Source: Spirochaetota bacterium (GTDB taxonomy: Bacteria > Spirochaetota > JAGLSM01 > JAKPMW01). Taken from it: a stretch of DNA of 60,948 nucleotides. Location of the stretch: the NCBI GenBank assembly GCA_031283155.1, contig JAITCI010000075.1, positions 1-60,948 on the forward strand, written 5' to 3'. The notes beneath the pieces were generated by a model. That model was not told the origin of the DNA, ran no database searches, and was given only the letters and a program-made list of their open reading frames with translations. This document shows, piece after piece, positions 23,244 to 32,564 of this stretch; position 1 is the first letter of the stretch; every line of letters begins with the position of its first letter. A program made the translations under genes and the position numbers.

Positions 23244-25310
23244 TTACCGCCGCCGTCTTCCGAGCCGGGGTTTATAGGGCTTATCGGTTGCGCTCTGCGC
23301 AACGCGCGCGGCGTCCGCCTTCCTGCCGCTCTTGAGCCGGTGTACCTCATCCCTGATCTTCGCCGCCTCCTCAAATTCGAGGTTTTCGGCGAGGGCGTGC
23401 ATCGCTTCCTCAAGCGCGAAGATGCAGTTTGAGCGCTCCTCGGCAACGGATAAATCGTACTTCGTTTCGAGCGCGCGGATCTTCGCCATCGTTTTTTCGG
23501 CGGCGTCGTCGCGGGGGGCGCGCCGTTCCAGTATGGTCTCCACCTCCTTGCGGATGGAGAGCGGCGTGATATTATGCTCCGTGTTATACGCGATCTGCTT
23601 CTCGCGGCGGCGTGTCATTTCTTCGAGCGCCTTTTTCATCGCGTCCGACTCGCGGTCGGCATACATGATAACGCGGCCGTCGATATTGCGCGCGGCGCGG
23701 CCTGCGGTCTGGATCAGCGACGACGCGGAGCGCAAAAAACCGATCTTGTCCGCGTCGAGGATCGCGACAAGCCCCACCTCGGGCAGGTCGAGTCCCTCGC
23801 GCAGCAGGTTGATCCCAACCAGGACGTCGTACTCGCCCGCGCGCAGCGCGCGCAGCAATTCCACACGCTCTATCGTCTCCACCTCGGCGTGCAGCCAGCG
23901 CACACGCACCCCGTTCTCGGCGAGAAAATCCGAGAGTTCCTCCGCCATCTTTTTGGTCAGCGTCGTCACCAGCGCGCGGTACCCGGCGGCAGTCGTCCGC
24001 CTGATCTGCTCCATGAGATCGTCGATCTGCGTAGCAGCGGGCAAAACCTCCACCGGCGGATCCACGAGCCCCGTCGGGCGAATCACCAATTCGGAGATCG
24101 CCTCCGAGACCTTACGCTCATAATCGCCGGGCGTCGCGGAGATAAACACGATCTGCGGCACGAGTTCCTCAAACTCCTCAAAATACAAAGGCCGGTTATC
24201 CAGCGCGGAGGGCAGCCGGAAGCCGTACTCCACGAGAATCTCCTTGCGCGCGCGGTCGCCGCGGTACATCCCATGGAGCTGCGGAATCGTGACGTGCGAC
24301 TCATCCACAAATACGATAAAGTCCTTGGGGAAATAATCGAGCAATACGGCGGGGCGCTCGCCCGCTTTGCGTCCGGCAAGGTGCCGCGAATAATTCTCAA
24401 TGCCCTTGCAGTGGCCAATCTCGCGGAGCATTTCAATATCGAATCGGGTGCGTTGCTCGATCCTGTGCGCCTCCAGATCGCGCTTTATCTCCCGTAAGTG
24501 CGCGGCCTGCGCGGTCATCTCGTCTTCTATTAAATGAATCGCGCGCTCAATCTTTTCGGGCGTGGTCACAAAGTGCTTCGCGGGATAGATCGCGCAATGC
24601 TCCGCCCGCTCGCAGAGGCGTCCCGTCATGGCCTCGAGGATCTCAATCGACTCGATCTCATCCCCGAAAAACGATATGCGCACTGTATTTTTTGTATACG
24701 CGGGATGCACGTCGATCACGTCGCCGCGCACGCGGAAGGTACTGCGCGTAAAATCATCGTCGTTCCGCTCATACAGCACCGAAATTAAGTGGCGGATAAA
24801 TTGCGCGCGGTCAAGGCGCTCGCCCACCCTAAGCCCGATGATCTGCTCGCGGTAGTCGTCGGGGCTCCCGAGGCCGTAGATGCAGGAGACGCTCGCCACG
24901 ATTATAACGTCGCTCCGCGCAAGCAGCGCGCTGGTCGCCGCAAGCCGCATCCGGTCAATCTCGTCGTTGATCGAGGAGTCCTTCTCTATATACATATCGT
25001 TCGCGGCGACGTAGGCCTCGGGCTGATAGTAATCATAATAGGAGACGAAATATTCGACGGCGTTTTCGGGGAAAAAACCCTTAAACTCGCGGTAGAGCTG
25101 CGCGGCGAGCGTTTTGTTATGGGTCAGCACCAGGGCGGGGCGCTTTATATTCTGGATGATATTCGCCATCGCGAATGTTTTGCCCGACCCCGTTACGCCC
25201 ACCAGGGTTTGCCGCCGCGCCCCGCGCCGGAGGGAGGCGCTTATCGCGGCTATCGCCTGCGGCTGATCACCGCTTGGCGTATACGGGGCAATAAGATTAA
25301 ACGAAGACAT
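23244..25310 (-). CDS. uvrB: Excinuclease ABC subunit B
   Basis: UvrB loads onto damaged DNA from UvrA2B and positions UvrC for dual incision in nucleotide excision repair. The start at 25310 (MSSFNLIAPYTPSGDQPQAI) is preferred because GAGGAA lies upstream and the family begins there; a longer frame reaches 25394. Seen are Walker A GVTGSGKT (38-45), the SYYDYYQPEAYV beta-hairpin region, the VDESHVTIPQ segment, TLTKKMAEELSDFL, LREGLDLPEV, QTAGRAARN and a C-terminal UVR coiled coil (FALEEAMHALAENLEFEEAAKIRD, positions about 630-665). At 688 residues it is complete. Confidence 0.97.
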   Translation of the reverse strand: MSSFNLIAPYTPSGDQPQAIAAISASLRRGARRQTLVGVTGSGKTFAMANIIQNIKRPALVLTHNKTLAAQLYREFKGFFPENAVEYFVSYYDYYQPEAYVAANDMYIEKDSSINDEIDRMRLAATSALLARSDVIIVASVSCIYGLGSPDDYREQIIGLRVGERLDRAQFIRHLISVLYERNDDDFTRSTFRVRGDVIDVHPAYTKNTVRISFFGDEIESIEILEAMTGRLCERAEHCAIYPAKHFVTTPEKIERAIHLIEDEMTAQAAHLREIKRDLEAHRIEQRTRFDIEMLREIGHCKGIENYSRHLAGRKAGERPAVLLDYFPKDFIVFVDESHVTIPQLHGMYRGDRARKEILVEYGFRLPSALDNRPLYFEEFEELVPQIVFISATPGDYERKVSEAISELVIRPTGLVDPPVEVLPAATQIDDLMEQIRRTTAAGYRALVTTLTKKMAEELSDFLAENGVRVRWLHAEVETIERVELLRALRAGEYDVLVGINLLREGLDLPEVGLVAILDADKIGFLRSASSLIQTAGRAARNIDGRVIMYADRESDAMKKALEEMTRRREKQIAYNTEHNITPLSIRKEVETILERRAPRDDAAEKTMAKIRALETKYDLSVAEERSNCIFALEEAMHALAENLEFEEAAKIRDEVHRLKSGRKADAARVAQSATDKPYKPRLGRRRR

Positions 25311-25397
25311 GGCGTTCCTCGGGGGTGGGTATACAATACAGCGCCCCCCTTTGGAGGCGCTTGTATAAGTTTTTGAAACTTCGCAATCACCCAAACC

Positions 25398-25862
25398 TCA
25401 ATCAGCGTTGTTGGTATAATATACATTGATCTTGACGCCGGTCAGCGTTTTGCTTCCCGCTGTGCCAACGAGTTCCGCATTGAAAGGCCCAGCAACCAGA
25501 GTTTGCACCGCAATCTCTCCGGTAATCTTAATCCCGCTCAATCGTACGCCCGACTGTACAAATACATCCCCGCCCAGCGTTAATGACACAGTACAATCCT
25601 GACTTGCCCAGTTTGCGTTTGTCGCATCGGCTATTGTGAAATTAATAATGTCCGCTACATTTTCATCCGAATTCGCCATTATAATAAGCTGATACGCCCC
25701 GCCTAGTTTCGTAGCTATCGCGGAAGGATATTTCGAAAATGAATAATTTTTTCCGCCGATGGAAAATTTGATAGCCTTTTCTGTAAGCAGATCCTCCGCG
25801 CCGCATGACGCAAACGCAAAAACAATGACTCCAAGCATCAGTGAATACATAATTTTTTTCAT
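25398..25862 (-). CDS. Small putative lipoprotein (154 aa)
   Basis: MKKIMYSLMLGVIVFAFASCG is a lipoprotein signal, with Cys20. The mature part is beta-rich (IKFSIGGKNYSFSK, AYQLIIMAN, GIKITGEIAVQT). The strand pattern resembles that of the lipoprotein at 4692-5204, and a remote family relation is possible. A TATATATAC stretch upstream could hold a promoter. No function can be assigned. Confidence 0.7.
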   Translation of the reverse strand: MKKIMYSLMLGVIVFAFASCGAEDLLTEKAIKFSIGGKNYSFSKYPSAIATKLGGAYQLIIMANSDENVADIINFTIADATNANWASQDCTVSLTLGGDVFVQSGVRLSGIKITGEIAVQTLVAGPFNAELVGTAGSKTLTGVKINVYYTNNAD

Positions 25863-25962
25863 GGCACATCCTCCTTATGGTATATATACACCAAAATGAA
25901 TACGCTTCTCTTTTGACCGCAAAATCACCTAACCGTAAATATACCGCTGCGCGCGCTGTAAT

Positions 25963-28665
25963 TCATGCTTTTATTTGCCGCAGCCCCGCATCGAGCCGCA
26001 CAAGGCGCGATTCCCAGGAGGCGAGCTTTTCGCGCTCCAGGGCGATAACCTCCTCGGGCGCGTTCGCGGTAAAGCCCGTATTCGCGAGCTTGGCCTGTAC
26101 CCGCGCCATTTCCGCCTCAAGCCGCAATTTTTCTTTGGAGAGCCGCGCGCGCTCCGCGTCGATATCGATTAACCCCTCGAGCGGAACCCACACCTCCCAG
26201 GATTCGCCCACGATGCTCGCGGCATATTTCGGGCGCGCGCTGCCGGCGGGCAGCAGGATGAGTTCGCTGAGCTTCGCCTGCGCGCTGATGTTCTTCTCCA
26301 TGGCGCGCGCGAGATCCCGCACCTCGGCATTATCCGTGGCCACCTGAATCAGAAGCGCCTTCTCGGGCGGGATGCGCATCTCCGCGCGCACATTGCGCAC
26401 ACCGGAGACTATCTCCTGCACGATCCGCATCCGGTTCTCGGCGTCCGCATCCGCCAATTCGGGCGCGAATTCAGGATACGCCGCGTCCATGATGCTGCGC
26501 CCGTCGCTATGGATGCGCTGATAAATCTCCTCCGTGATAAAGGGCATGGCGGGATGCAGCAGGCGAAGCGAAGCCTCCAATACATACAGCAGCACGGAGC
26601 GCGCGTCCGCCTGCTGCTCCGCATCATCGCCGTACAACCGCTGTTTGGTAAATTCGATGTACCAATCGCAGAAATCGTCGCGGAAAAAGTGCGCGAGATT
26701 ATTCGCGGCGTCGTTCAAGCGGTACTCCGCCATCTCTTCGTGGATCCCGCGGACTACAATTTGCAGGCGCGAGAGGATCCAGCGATCCTCAAAGCTCCGG
26801 CGCGCAGGCGGCGGGAGCGCGGGCAAACCATCCGTTTCCGGGGCGACATTCGAGAGGATATAGCGCGAGGCGTTCCATATCTTATTCGCGAAGCGCGAGC
26901 CGATCTGAAATTTTTCCATCGACAAAAGCGTATTCTGTCCGGGCGGCGTGATCGCGAGCATCGTAAAGCGCAGCGCGTCGGCGCCGTACTCGCGGATAAC
27001 GTCCAGAGGGTCGATGCCGTTATTGAGCGACTTCGACATCTTGCGCCCCTTCGCGTCCATGACCGTGCTGTTGATGTACACGTGCCTGAAAGGGGCTTCG
27101 CCCATGCAAAAATAGCCCGCCATGATCATGCGCGCCACCCAGAAAAAGATGATCCCCATATCGGTAACAAGCACAGTGGTTGGGTAAAAATACGCGAGAT
27201 CGGGCGTCTCCTCCGGCCAGCCCAGCGTGGAAAACGGCCAGAGCCACGCGGAGAACCAGGTATCCAGCACATCCGGATCCTGCCGCAAAACCACTCGAGC
27301 ACCGAACCGCGCGATAGCCTCGGCCTGCGCCTCCTCCGCGCTATGCGCCGCAAAGATGGGCGTGTCCTCGGTGATCCTGCCATCGGTTTCGCTTACGGCA
27401 TACCACGCCGGGATCTGGTGCCCCCACCAGAGCTGCCGCGATATGCACCAATCGCGGATATTGTACATCCAGTTCAGATAAACCTTTTTCCAGCGCTCAA
27501 TATAAAATCGGACGTCCCCATTTTCCGCCGCGCGAATCGCGGGTTCCGCGAGCGGCGCCATGCGCACAAACCACTGCCGCGAGAGATAGGGCTCCACTAT
27601 GGTGTCACAGCGGTAACAATGCCCGACCGAATGCTGAATTTTTTCCTGTTTTATGAAAAACCCGTCCGCCTCGAGATCCGCGAGCACGGCCTTGCGGCAG
27701 GCAAAGCGATCCATGCCTCGGTATTTTTCAGGCGCGTTCGCGTTCATGCTTCCGTCTTCGTGCATAACATTCACGCGCGGGAGATTGTGCCGCATACCGG
27801 TTTGGAAATCGTTCGGATCATGCGCCGGCGTGATCTTAACCGCGCCCGTGCCGAATTCGCGATCCACCATCGTGTCGGCAAGAATGGGTATCGTCCGGTT
27901 GCAGAGCGGGAGCGTAAGTTCGCGCCCGACAAACTGCGCGTAGCGCTCATCCTGGGGATGTACCGCGACCGCGGTATCGCCCAGCATCGTCTCGGGGCGC
28001 GTCGTCGCGACCACAATACCGTCCGGATCGCCCGCGCGCGATTCCGCAAACGGATAGCGGATCCAGGTGAAGGTACCGGGAATCTCCCTGTGCTCCGCCT
28101 CTTCGTCGGCGAGCGCCGTGCCGCAACGCGGACACCAGTTGATGATATATTCGCCGCGATAGACCAGATCCTTTTTGTACAGGCGCACAAACACCTCGCG
28201 CACCGCGCGCGAGAGCCCTTCGTCCATCGTAAACCGCTCGCGCGTCCAGTCGCAGGCGGAACCGAGCTTGCGCAGCTGCTTTACTATGGTAGAGCCGTGT
28301 TCTTCCTTCCACTTCCAGGCCTCTTCGATAAAACGCTCGCGCCCGATCTCCTGGCGCTTCTTCCCCTCCTGCGCGAGCTTTTTTTCTACCACGTTTTGCG
28401 TCGCGATACCGGCGTGATCCGTCCCCGGGAGCCAAAGCACATTCGCGCCGCGCATCCGGTGATAGCGGATCAGCATATCCTGAATCGTGTTATTCAGGCC
28501 GTGCCCCATGTGCAGCACCCCCGTTACATTCGGGGGCGGAATAACAATCGTATAGGGTTTTTTCGCGCTGTCTATCTTCGCGGTAAATTTCCCGGAATTC
28601 TCCCATTGCCGGTACAGCCGCTCCTCAAAATCCGCCGGCGCGTACCGTGTCGCCATCTCCGCCAC
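25963..28665 (-). CDS. valS: Valyl-tRNA synthetase
   Basis: ValS charges tRNA-Val and edits mischarged threonine. The 900 residues include the HIGH-type motif HMGH (52-55, after PPPNVTG), the catalytic KMSKS at 542-546, the editing domain with TTRPETMLGDTAVAVHP, tRNA-stem contact and anticodon-binding domains, and a C-terminal coiled coil (LIDIDAERARLSKEKLRLEA) typical of bacterial ValRS. It is intact. A 270-base gap upstream holds only a dispersed repeat and a hairpin. Confidence 0.97.
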   Translation of the reverse strand: MAEMATRYAPADFEERLYRQWENSGKFTAKIDSAKKPYTIVIPPPNVTGVLHMGHGLNNTIQDMLIRYHRMRGANVLWLPGTDHAGIATQNVVEKKLAQEGKKRQEIGRERFIEEAWKWKEEHGSTIVKQLRKLGSACDWTRERFTMDEGLSRAVREVFVRLYKKDLVYRGEYIINWCPRCGTALADEEAEHREIPGTFTWIRYPFAESRAGDPDGIVVATTRPETMLGDTAVAVHPQDERYAQFVGRELTLPLCNRTIPILADTMVDREFGTGAVKITPAHDPNDFQTGMRHNLPRVNVMHEDGSMNANAPEKYRGMDRFACRKAVLADLEADGFFIKQEKIQHSVGHCYRCDTIVEPYLSRQWFVRMAPLAEPAIRAAENGDVRFYIERWKKVYLNWMYNIRDWCISRQLWWGHQIPAWYAVSETDGRITEDTPIFAAHSAEEAQAEAIARFGARVVLRQDPDVLDTWFSAWLWPFSTLGWPEETPDLAYFYPTTVLVTDMGIIFFWVARMIMAGYFCMGEAPFRHVYINSTVMDAKGRKMSKSLNNGIDPLDVIREYGADALRFTMLAITPPGQNTLLSMEKFQIGSRFANKIWNASRYILSNVAPETDGLPALPPPARRSFEDRWILSRLQIVVRGIHEEMAEYRLNDAANNLAHFFRDDFCDWYIEFTKQRLYGDDAEQQADARSVLLYVLEASLRLLHPAMPFITEEIYQRIHSDGRSIMDAAYPEFAPELADADAENRMRIVQEIVSGVRNVRAEMRIPPEKALLIQVATDNAEVRDLARAMEKNISAQAKLSELILLPAGSARPKYAASIVGESWEVWVPLEGLIDIDAERARLSKEKLRLEAEMARVQAKLANTGFTANAPEEVIALEREKLASWESRLVRLDAGLRQIKA

Positions 28666-28714
28666 AATCTCTCCTCGCGCGGCATTCCGCGTATCTGAAA
28701 AATACTACCGAATA

Positions 28715-28826
28715 GCGGGGGGAGGCGACAGGACGCTGATACTGCGGGGAAGCGTTCTGAACGGAAGATAGTCGGTTAAGCCTCCCCCTGTCTTCGGCTC
28801 TTGCAGAGCCTACGCCACCCCCACTT
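28715..28826 (+). repeat. Dispersed GGGGGAGGC...GCCTCCCCC inverted-repeat element, copy 2
   Basis: The left end GCGGGGGGAGGCGACAGG and the later TAAGCCTCCCCCTG pair through GGGGGAGGC and GCCTCCCCC, and the element ends CCACCCCCACT. It has the same architecture and length as 2762-2880. Non-coding. Confidence 0.65.
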
Positions 28827-28867
28827 ATGCAAAGCGCGCAGCTATTGTAGCTGTACGCAGGAGATGA

Positions 28868-28901
28868 CGAAACCTGGACGCCGCCGGCGAGCCAGGTTTC
28901 G
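28868..28901. other. Strong hairpin between the cytolysin-like gene and valS
   Basis: CGAAACCTGG (28868-28877) and CCAGGTTTCG (28892-28901) are perfect ten-base complements around a 14-base GC-rich loop. No T-run follows on the minus strand. It may end the transcript of the cytolysin-like gene at 28937-30598 or be a repeat element. Confidence 0.5.
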
Positions 28902-28936
28902 ACTTATAGCTTCCGCAAAGAAAATAAAAGCTAAAA

Positions 28937-30598
28937 TTACGGCGGGAGGCGCGTAATACTGAATCCAATCCTCGCCTTTGTGCTTCCCGAAGAGAAATCC
29001 GGCAGCCAAATCATACCCTCGGGGATAGTATCGAGAGTGACCGAGCGCTCCTTCTTCCCGAGGTTGGAATCCAGGATGAGCCCCTGCTTTATCACCTCGC
29101 CGTTCACCTTCAGGACAGCCTTGTCCAGATCAAGCCGCCGCACACGGAACTGGCGCTCGCACCCGAAGGCCTTCCACTGCCCGGGATCAAGTTTCCAGTT
29201 GGGCGCATGGCCGATCAGCACGTACCACACCCTGGCGTCTGCGGGAGAGCCGCCTTCATACGCGGGAATGTTGATCCCATTTGTCTGCATACGCACATGG
29301 CAGCTCCCGTAGAATTTTGCGGAATCCCCCTTGCCACTTTCATCGCCGCAAACGAGCCGGAGATCGCGCACCGCGTACCAATCGTAAGCGCGGTAGGTAT
29401 GCTTCGCCTCGTATTCGCCCGATAAAACAAAGCGCGCCGTGGTATTGTCGGAGAGATAGCGCATCTTATAGGAGATCGGCGCGGCGGGAGAATTCTTGTC
29501 GTAATTTCCGCCCGCCAGAAGATGCAGTTTTAACCCCTCAAAGCCGCGCACCGCATTCACCGCCGTCGCGCCGTTGCCGCCAATGATGGTCGCCGAGATG
29601 CTGGCGTTGCTCAGAATGGTGCTATGGCCTACAGATATCTCCCCCGATACGCCGCCCAGGAGTGCCTGGCAGGATGCTGTGACCGCAGCCTTCAGCGACT
29701 CGCTGTCCAAACCTGACTCAAACGAAAAGAAGGCCATGCGCCCGTAACTGATGGACGAGACGTACAGCGGAGAGATCGTGCCCAGATCGGACGCAATCAA
29801 ATTCAGGTTGGCGTCGCGCGCGAAGAGATCGCCTGGATTATCCGGCAGATCCATATCCAGGGTATAGTATATCTGGATGAACTTCACCAGAATGCGCGAG
29901 CGGGTATTGGAATTGCCAAAATCAAACTGCGCCTTGATCATATTATTCCCGCTCCCCACGCTCGCACCGACCGCAAGCGCAAGCTGCTGCGAATCATGGA
30001 TATCCTCAATCGAAAACGAGATCCGCGCGGGGGTGGAGCCGGTTAAATTTTGCGCGAGAATCTCGCCGATCTCCTGGCGCACACTCGAGAGGCGCGGCGT
30101 GTCGATAACCGTAAAGCGTTTCCCCTGAATATTCTCGAGCGAAATGGAGAGGGTCAGCGGCGCGCGCTTGCCGGAGAGCGGCACATAGTCGCCCGCACGG
30201 ACGCTCTCCCCCTGGATGATCGCGCCCGGCCAGATCACGTCGCTCCCGGGATCCAATGCGAGTACCTCGTTAAACTCCGGCGCGGCGCGGTAGCGCGCGG
30301 TGACGGTGTAGTCGTCGCCGGCCCAGTTGGTCTGCGGGGTGGTCAGCATCTCCGGCTCGTCGAGGCTCGGCGGCGCGCTGATCTTCGCGAGAATACGCAC
30401 CGCGCGGTTAAAGTCGAAACTCCCGCCGTTCGCGCTGGAATTCCCTCCCGACGATGACGATTTGCCCGACGACGATGACGATGTCAACGCAAAAGACGCC
30501 GATTGCGCTGCGGAATCCGTAATTTCAATGGCATTTGCGCCGCATGCGGCGGTACCGAGGGCGGAAACCGCGAACAAATACAACCAAAAACGTATCAT
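28937..30598 (-). CDS. Cholesterol-dependent-cytolysin-like lipoprotein lacking the usual membrane-binding domain
   Basis: The start at 30598 has AAGGAGG upstream. Residues 1-19 are a lipoprotein signal (SALGTAAC), followed by a Ser/Gly linker (39-60). Residues about 65-400 match domains 1-3 of the thiol-activated cytolysins: VIWPGAIIQG aligns with YPGAL-type, IYYTLDMDLPDNPGDLF with IFYTVSADLPKNPSDLF of perfringolysin, SSISYGRM with NVAYGR, ATIIGG with AVVLGG, and APISYKMRYLSDN with YPISYTSVFLKDN. The conserved Gly340-Gly341 hinge is present, and the two segments that would become membrane hairpins (about 203-238 and 308-335) are there. The C-terminal 150 residues show no Trp-rich undecapeptide and no domain-4 match, so cholesterol binding is not expected. 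It may be a CDC-like pore former with another receptor. Cell target and activation are unknown. Confidence 0.85.
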   Translation of the reverse strand: MIRFWLYLFAVSALGTAACGANAIEITDSAAQSASFALTSSSSSGKSSSSGGNSSANGGSFDFNRAVRILAKISAPPSLDEPEMLTTPQTNWAGDDYTVTARYRAAPEFNEVLALDPGSDVIWPGAIIQGESVRAGDYVPLSGKRAPLTLSISLENIQGKRFTVIDTPRLSSVRQEIGEILAQNLTGSTPARISFSIEDIHDSQQLALAVGASVGSGNNMIKAQFDFGNSNTRSRILVKFIQIYYTLDMDLPDNPGDLFARDANLNLIASDLGTISPLYVSSISYGRMAFFSFESGLDSESLKAAVTASCQALLGGVSGEISVGHSTILSNASISATIIGGNGATAVNAVRGFEGLKLHLLAGGNYDKNSPAAPISYKMRYLSDNTTARFVLSGEYEAKHTYRAYDWYAVRDLRLVCGDESGKGDSAKFYGSCHVRMQTNGINIPAYEGGSPADARVWYVLIGHAPNWKLDPGQWKAFGCERQFRVRRLDLDKAVLKVNGEVIKQGLILDSNLGKKERSVTLDTIPEGMIWLPDFSSGSTKARIGFSITRLPP

Positions 30599-30710
30599 AT
30601 AAACCTCCTTTGCAGGGCTCCTGTACATAAGAGTTCCCTTATACAGCACACAGGCGCGGGATCGGTTTCAGGTGCGCTTTTTTTGCGCCAAATTGCCTAT
30701 ATTTTTTTCC

Positions 30711-31649
30711 ATGCGAATCGACACAAAAAATCCGGTTATCACCGCGCGCGGCGTCACCAAAAATTATGGCGCTCTCAGAGCCGTCGATGGGCTCAGCTTT
30801 CAGGTGCGCGCCGGTACCTGCTTTGGTCTGCTCGGCCCGAACGGCGCGGGCAAGAGCACCATGATGAAAATGCTCTACGGCAAGGCGGAACGCACCGCAG
30901 CGCCCGATGAGGAACTCCTGGTATTCGGTTATGACCCCGCGCGCGACGCGCTCGCGATCAAGGCGCTCTCCGGCATGGCGCAGCAGGAGGACAGCCTCGA
31001 TTCCGAGCTGGACGTGCTCACGAATATGCTCCTCTACGCACGCTTTTACGGGATCCCGAAAAAGGAGGCGCTGCGCCGGACGCATGATCTCCTGGAATTC
31101 ATGGAACTCGACGGGAAACAGCGCGCGCGCATCCGCGAACTCTCGGGCGGCATGAAGCGCCGCCTGGTTATCGCGCGCGCGCTCCTGAACGAGCCCAAAC
31201 TCCTTATACTGGACGAACCCACAAACGGACTCGATCCCCAGGTGCGGCATCTGATATGGGATCGCCTGCATAGCTTACGCGCGGGCGGCACCACGGTTCT
31301 GATTTCCACCCATTATATGGACGAGGCCTACCATCTCTGCGACGAGCTGGTGATCATGGATCAGGGGCGGGCGGTGCTTCAGGGCAATCCGCGCGAGCTG
31401 GTTGAGAAAAATATCGAACGCTACGCCCTGCAGATCTTTACCCGGGCATCCCTCGCGCCCGCGCGCAGAAAAAACGCGCAGATCCGCATCGAGGAGGCCG
31501 GCGGGATGCTCTATATCTATGCCGATACGCTCCCGCCGCTCGAGAAGCTCGCCGCGGCGCTCACCTCGCGCGATTATATTCTGCGGCAAACAAATCTGGA
31601 GGATCTCTTTCTGCGCGCCACCGGCAAAGGATTGAACGATGAGCAGTGA
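30711..31649 (+). CDS. ABC-2 type exporter, ATP-binding protein
   Basis: Walker A GPNGAGKS, the LSGGMKRRL signature, Walker B LLILDEP and an ISTHYMDEAYHLCDE switch region identify a nucleotide-binding protein of the NodI/drug-exporter kind. The C-terminal 80 residues (QIRIEEAGGMLYIY) resemble the regulatory tail seen in these subunits. The ATG at 30711 is preferred over 30672 because its N-terminus matches family length, though no good RBS is visible. It overlaps the permease start by 11 bases, so the two are coupled. Substrate unknown. It is divergent from the cytolysin-like gene. Confidence 0.9.
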   Translation: MRIDTKNPVITARGVTKNYGALRAVDGLSFQVRAGTCFGLLGPNGAGKSTMMKMLYGKAERTAAPDEELLVFGYDPARDALAIKALSGMAQQEDSLDSELDVLTNMLLYARFYGIPKKEALRRTHDLLEFMELDGKQRARIRELSGGMKRRLVIARALLNEPKLLILDEPTNGLDPQVRHLIWDRLHSLRAGGTTVLISTHYMDEAYHLCDELVIMDQGRAVLQGNPRELVEKNIERYALQIFTRASLAPARRKNAQIRIEEAGGMLYIYADTLPPLEKLAAALTSRDYILRQTNLEDLFLRATGKGLNDEQ

Positions 31650-32436
31650 ACTGAAAGCCCGCTATCCCAAAATGCCGCGCCGGCTCCTGGCTGTGTGGTA
31701 CCGCCATTACCGCGTCTATATGCGGACATTCTGGACAAACGCCTTTGCCCCATTTTTTGAGCCCATCATGTTTCTCGTGGCAATGGGGTTTGGATTTTCG
31801 AAAATCATGGCCGCGGAGTCCCTGGACGGCCTTCCCTTTATGGATTTTATCGCGAGCGGCATTATCCTGATGTCGCCGCTCTACTCCGCGTCTTTTGAGT
31901 GTACCTACGGCACCTTCATCCGCCTGCACTACGACAAAGCCTATGACGGTATGCTGGCCGCGCCGCTCTCGCCCCGGGACGTCCTTCTGGGTGAAGTTTT
32001 CTGGGCGGCAAGCAAGAGCGCTTTCTACTGCGCCGTGGTTCTCGGCGTCGTTTTCGCTTTCGGCTATATCGGCACAATGGGGAGCCTGCTCTCGCCCATT
32101 CTCGGTTTCTTTACCGGTTTGCTCTTCGCGGCGGCCGCCCTGTTTGTTACGTCCTTTGTGCGGTACAATATTGATCATTTTAACTTCTATTTTACAGGTT
32201 TCCTTTCCATGATGTTTTTTTGCTGCGGCTTTTTCTTTCCGATATCGCGGCTCCCCATGCCGCTCTCTATCATTGCTGAAATTCTTCCGCTTACCCACCT
32301 GATACGCCTTGAGCGCGCGCTCTGCTTCGGCAACTGGGGGACTGAACATATCACGGCTGCGGTATATTGTCTGGTTTTTACGCTTGTGATCGGCTGGATC
32401 GCGATTCGGCGGCTGGAACGCCAACTCATTGACTAG
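31639..32436 (+). CDS. ABC-2 type transporter permease (NodJ-like)
   Basis: The 265-residue protein has six predicted membrane segments and an RLLAVWYRHYRVYMRTFWTN N-terminus, with FFPISRLPMPLSIIAEILPLTHLI near the end, as in the NodJ/ABC-2 family. The ATG overlaps the end of the ATPase gene. The pair would export an unknown compound. A dispersed palindromic element follows the stop. Confidence 0.88.
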   Translation: MSSELKARYPKMPRRLLAVWYRHYRVYMRTFWTNAFAPFFEPIMFLVAMGFGFSKIMAAESLDGLPFMDFIASGIILMSPLYSASFECTYGTFIRLHYDKAYDGMLAAPLSPRDVLLGEVFWAASKSAFYCAVVLGVVFAFGYIGTMGSLLSPILGFFTGLLFAAAALFVTSFVRYNIDHFNFYFTGFLSMMFFCCGFFFPISRLPMPLSIIAEILPLTHLIRLERALCFGNWGTEHITAAVYCLVFTLVIGWIAIRRLERQLID

Positions 32437-32463
32437 AACAGGAGGTTCTGTCCCGATACTGTT

Positions 32464-32551
32464 CGTCGCGATAGCGACGCCTATAATTTTCCTTGCAGTC
32501 ACGCCCGTAGGGCGTTGCGCGTACATGGATGTACGCTCTTGCGAGGGTCAG
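32464..32551 (-). repeat. Palindromic repeat cluster after the ABC transporter
   Basis: CGTCGC-GATA-GCGACG (32464-32479) is a hairpin that could end the ABC transcript. Bases 32517-32549 are the inverted form of the GCGTACATCCATGTACGC/CTTGCGAGG element seen at 2891-2922 and 16641-16673. Non-coding. Confidence 0.65.
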
Positions 32552-32564
32552 AACAGAATAAACC

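Noticed and set aside
23574-24497. Plus-strand open frame of 307 codons
   Set aside because: Antisense to uvrB; only the uvrB frame carries recognisable motifs.
26509-28698. Long plus-strand open frame of 729 codons
   Set aside because: It is antisense to valS, whose motifs are unmistakable; the reading has high Arg/Pro/His content and no domain.
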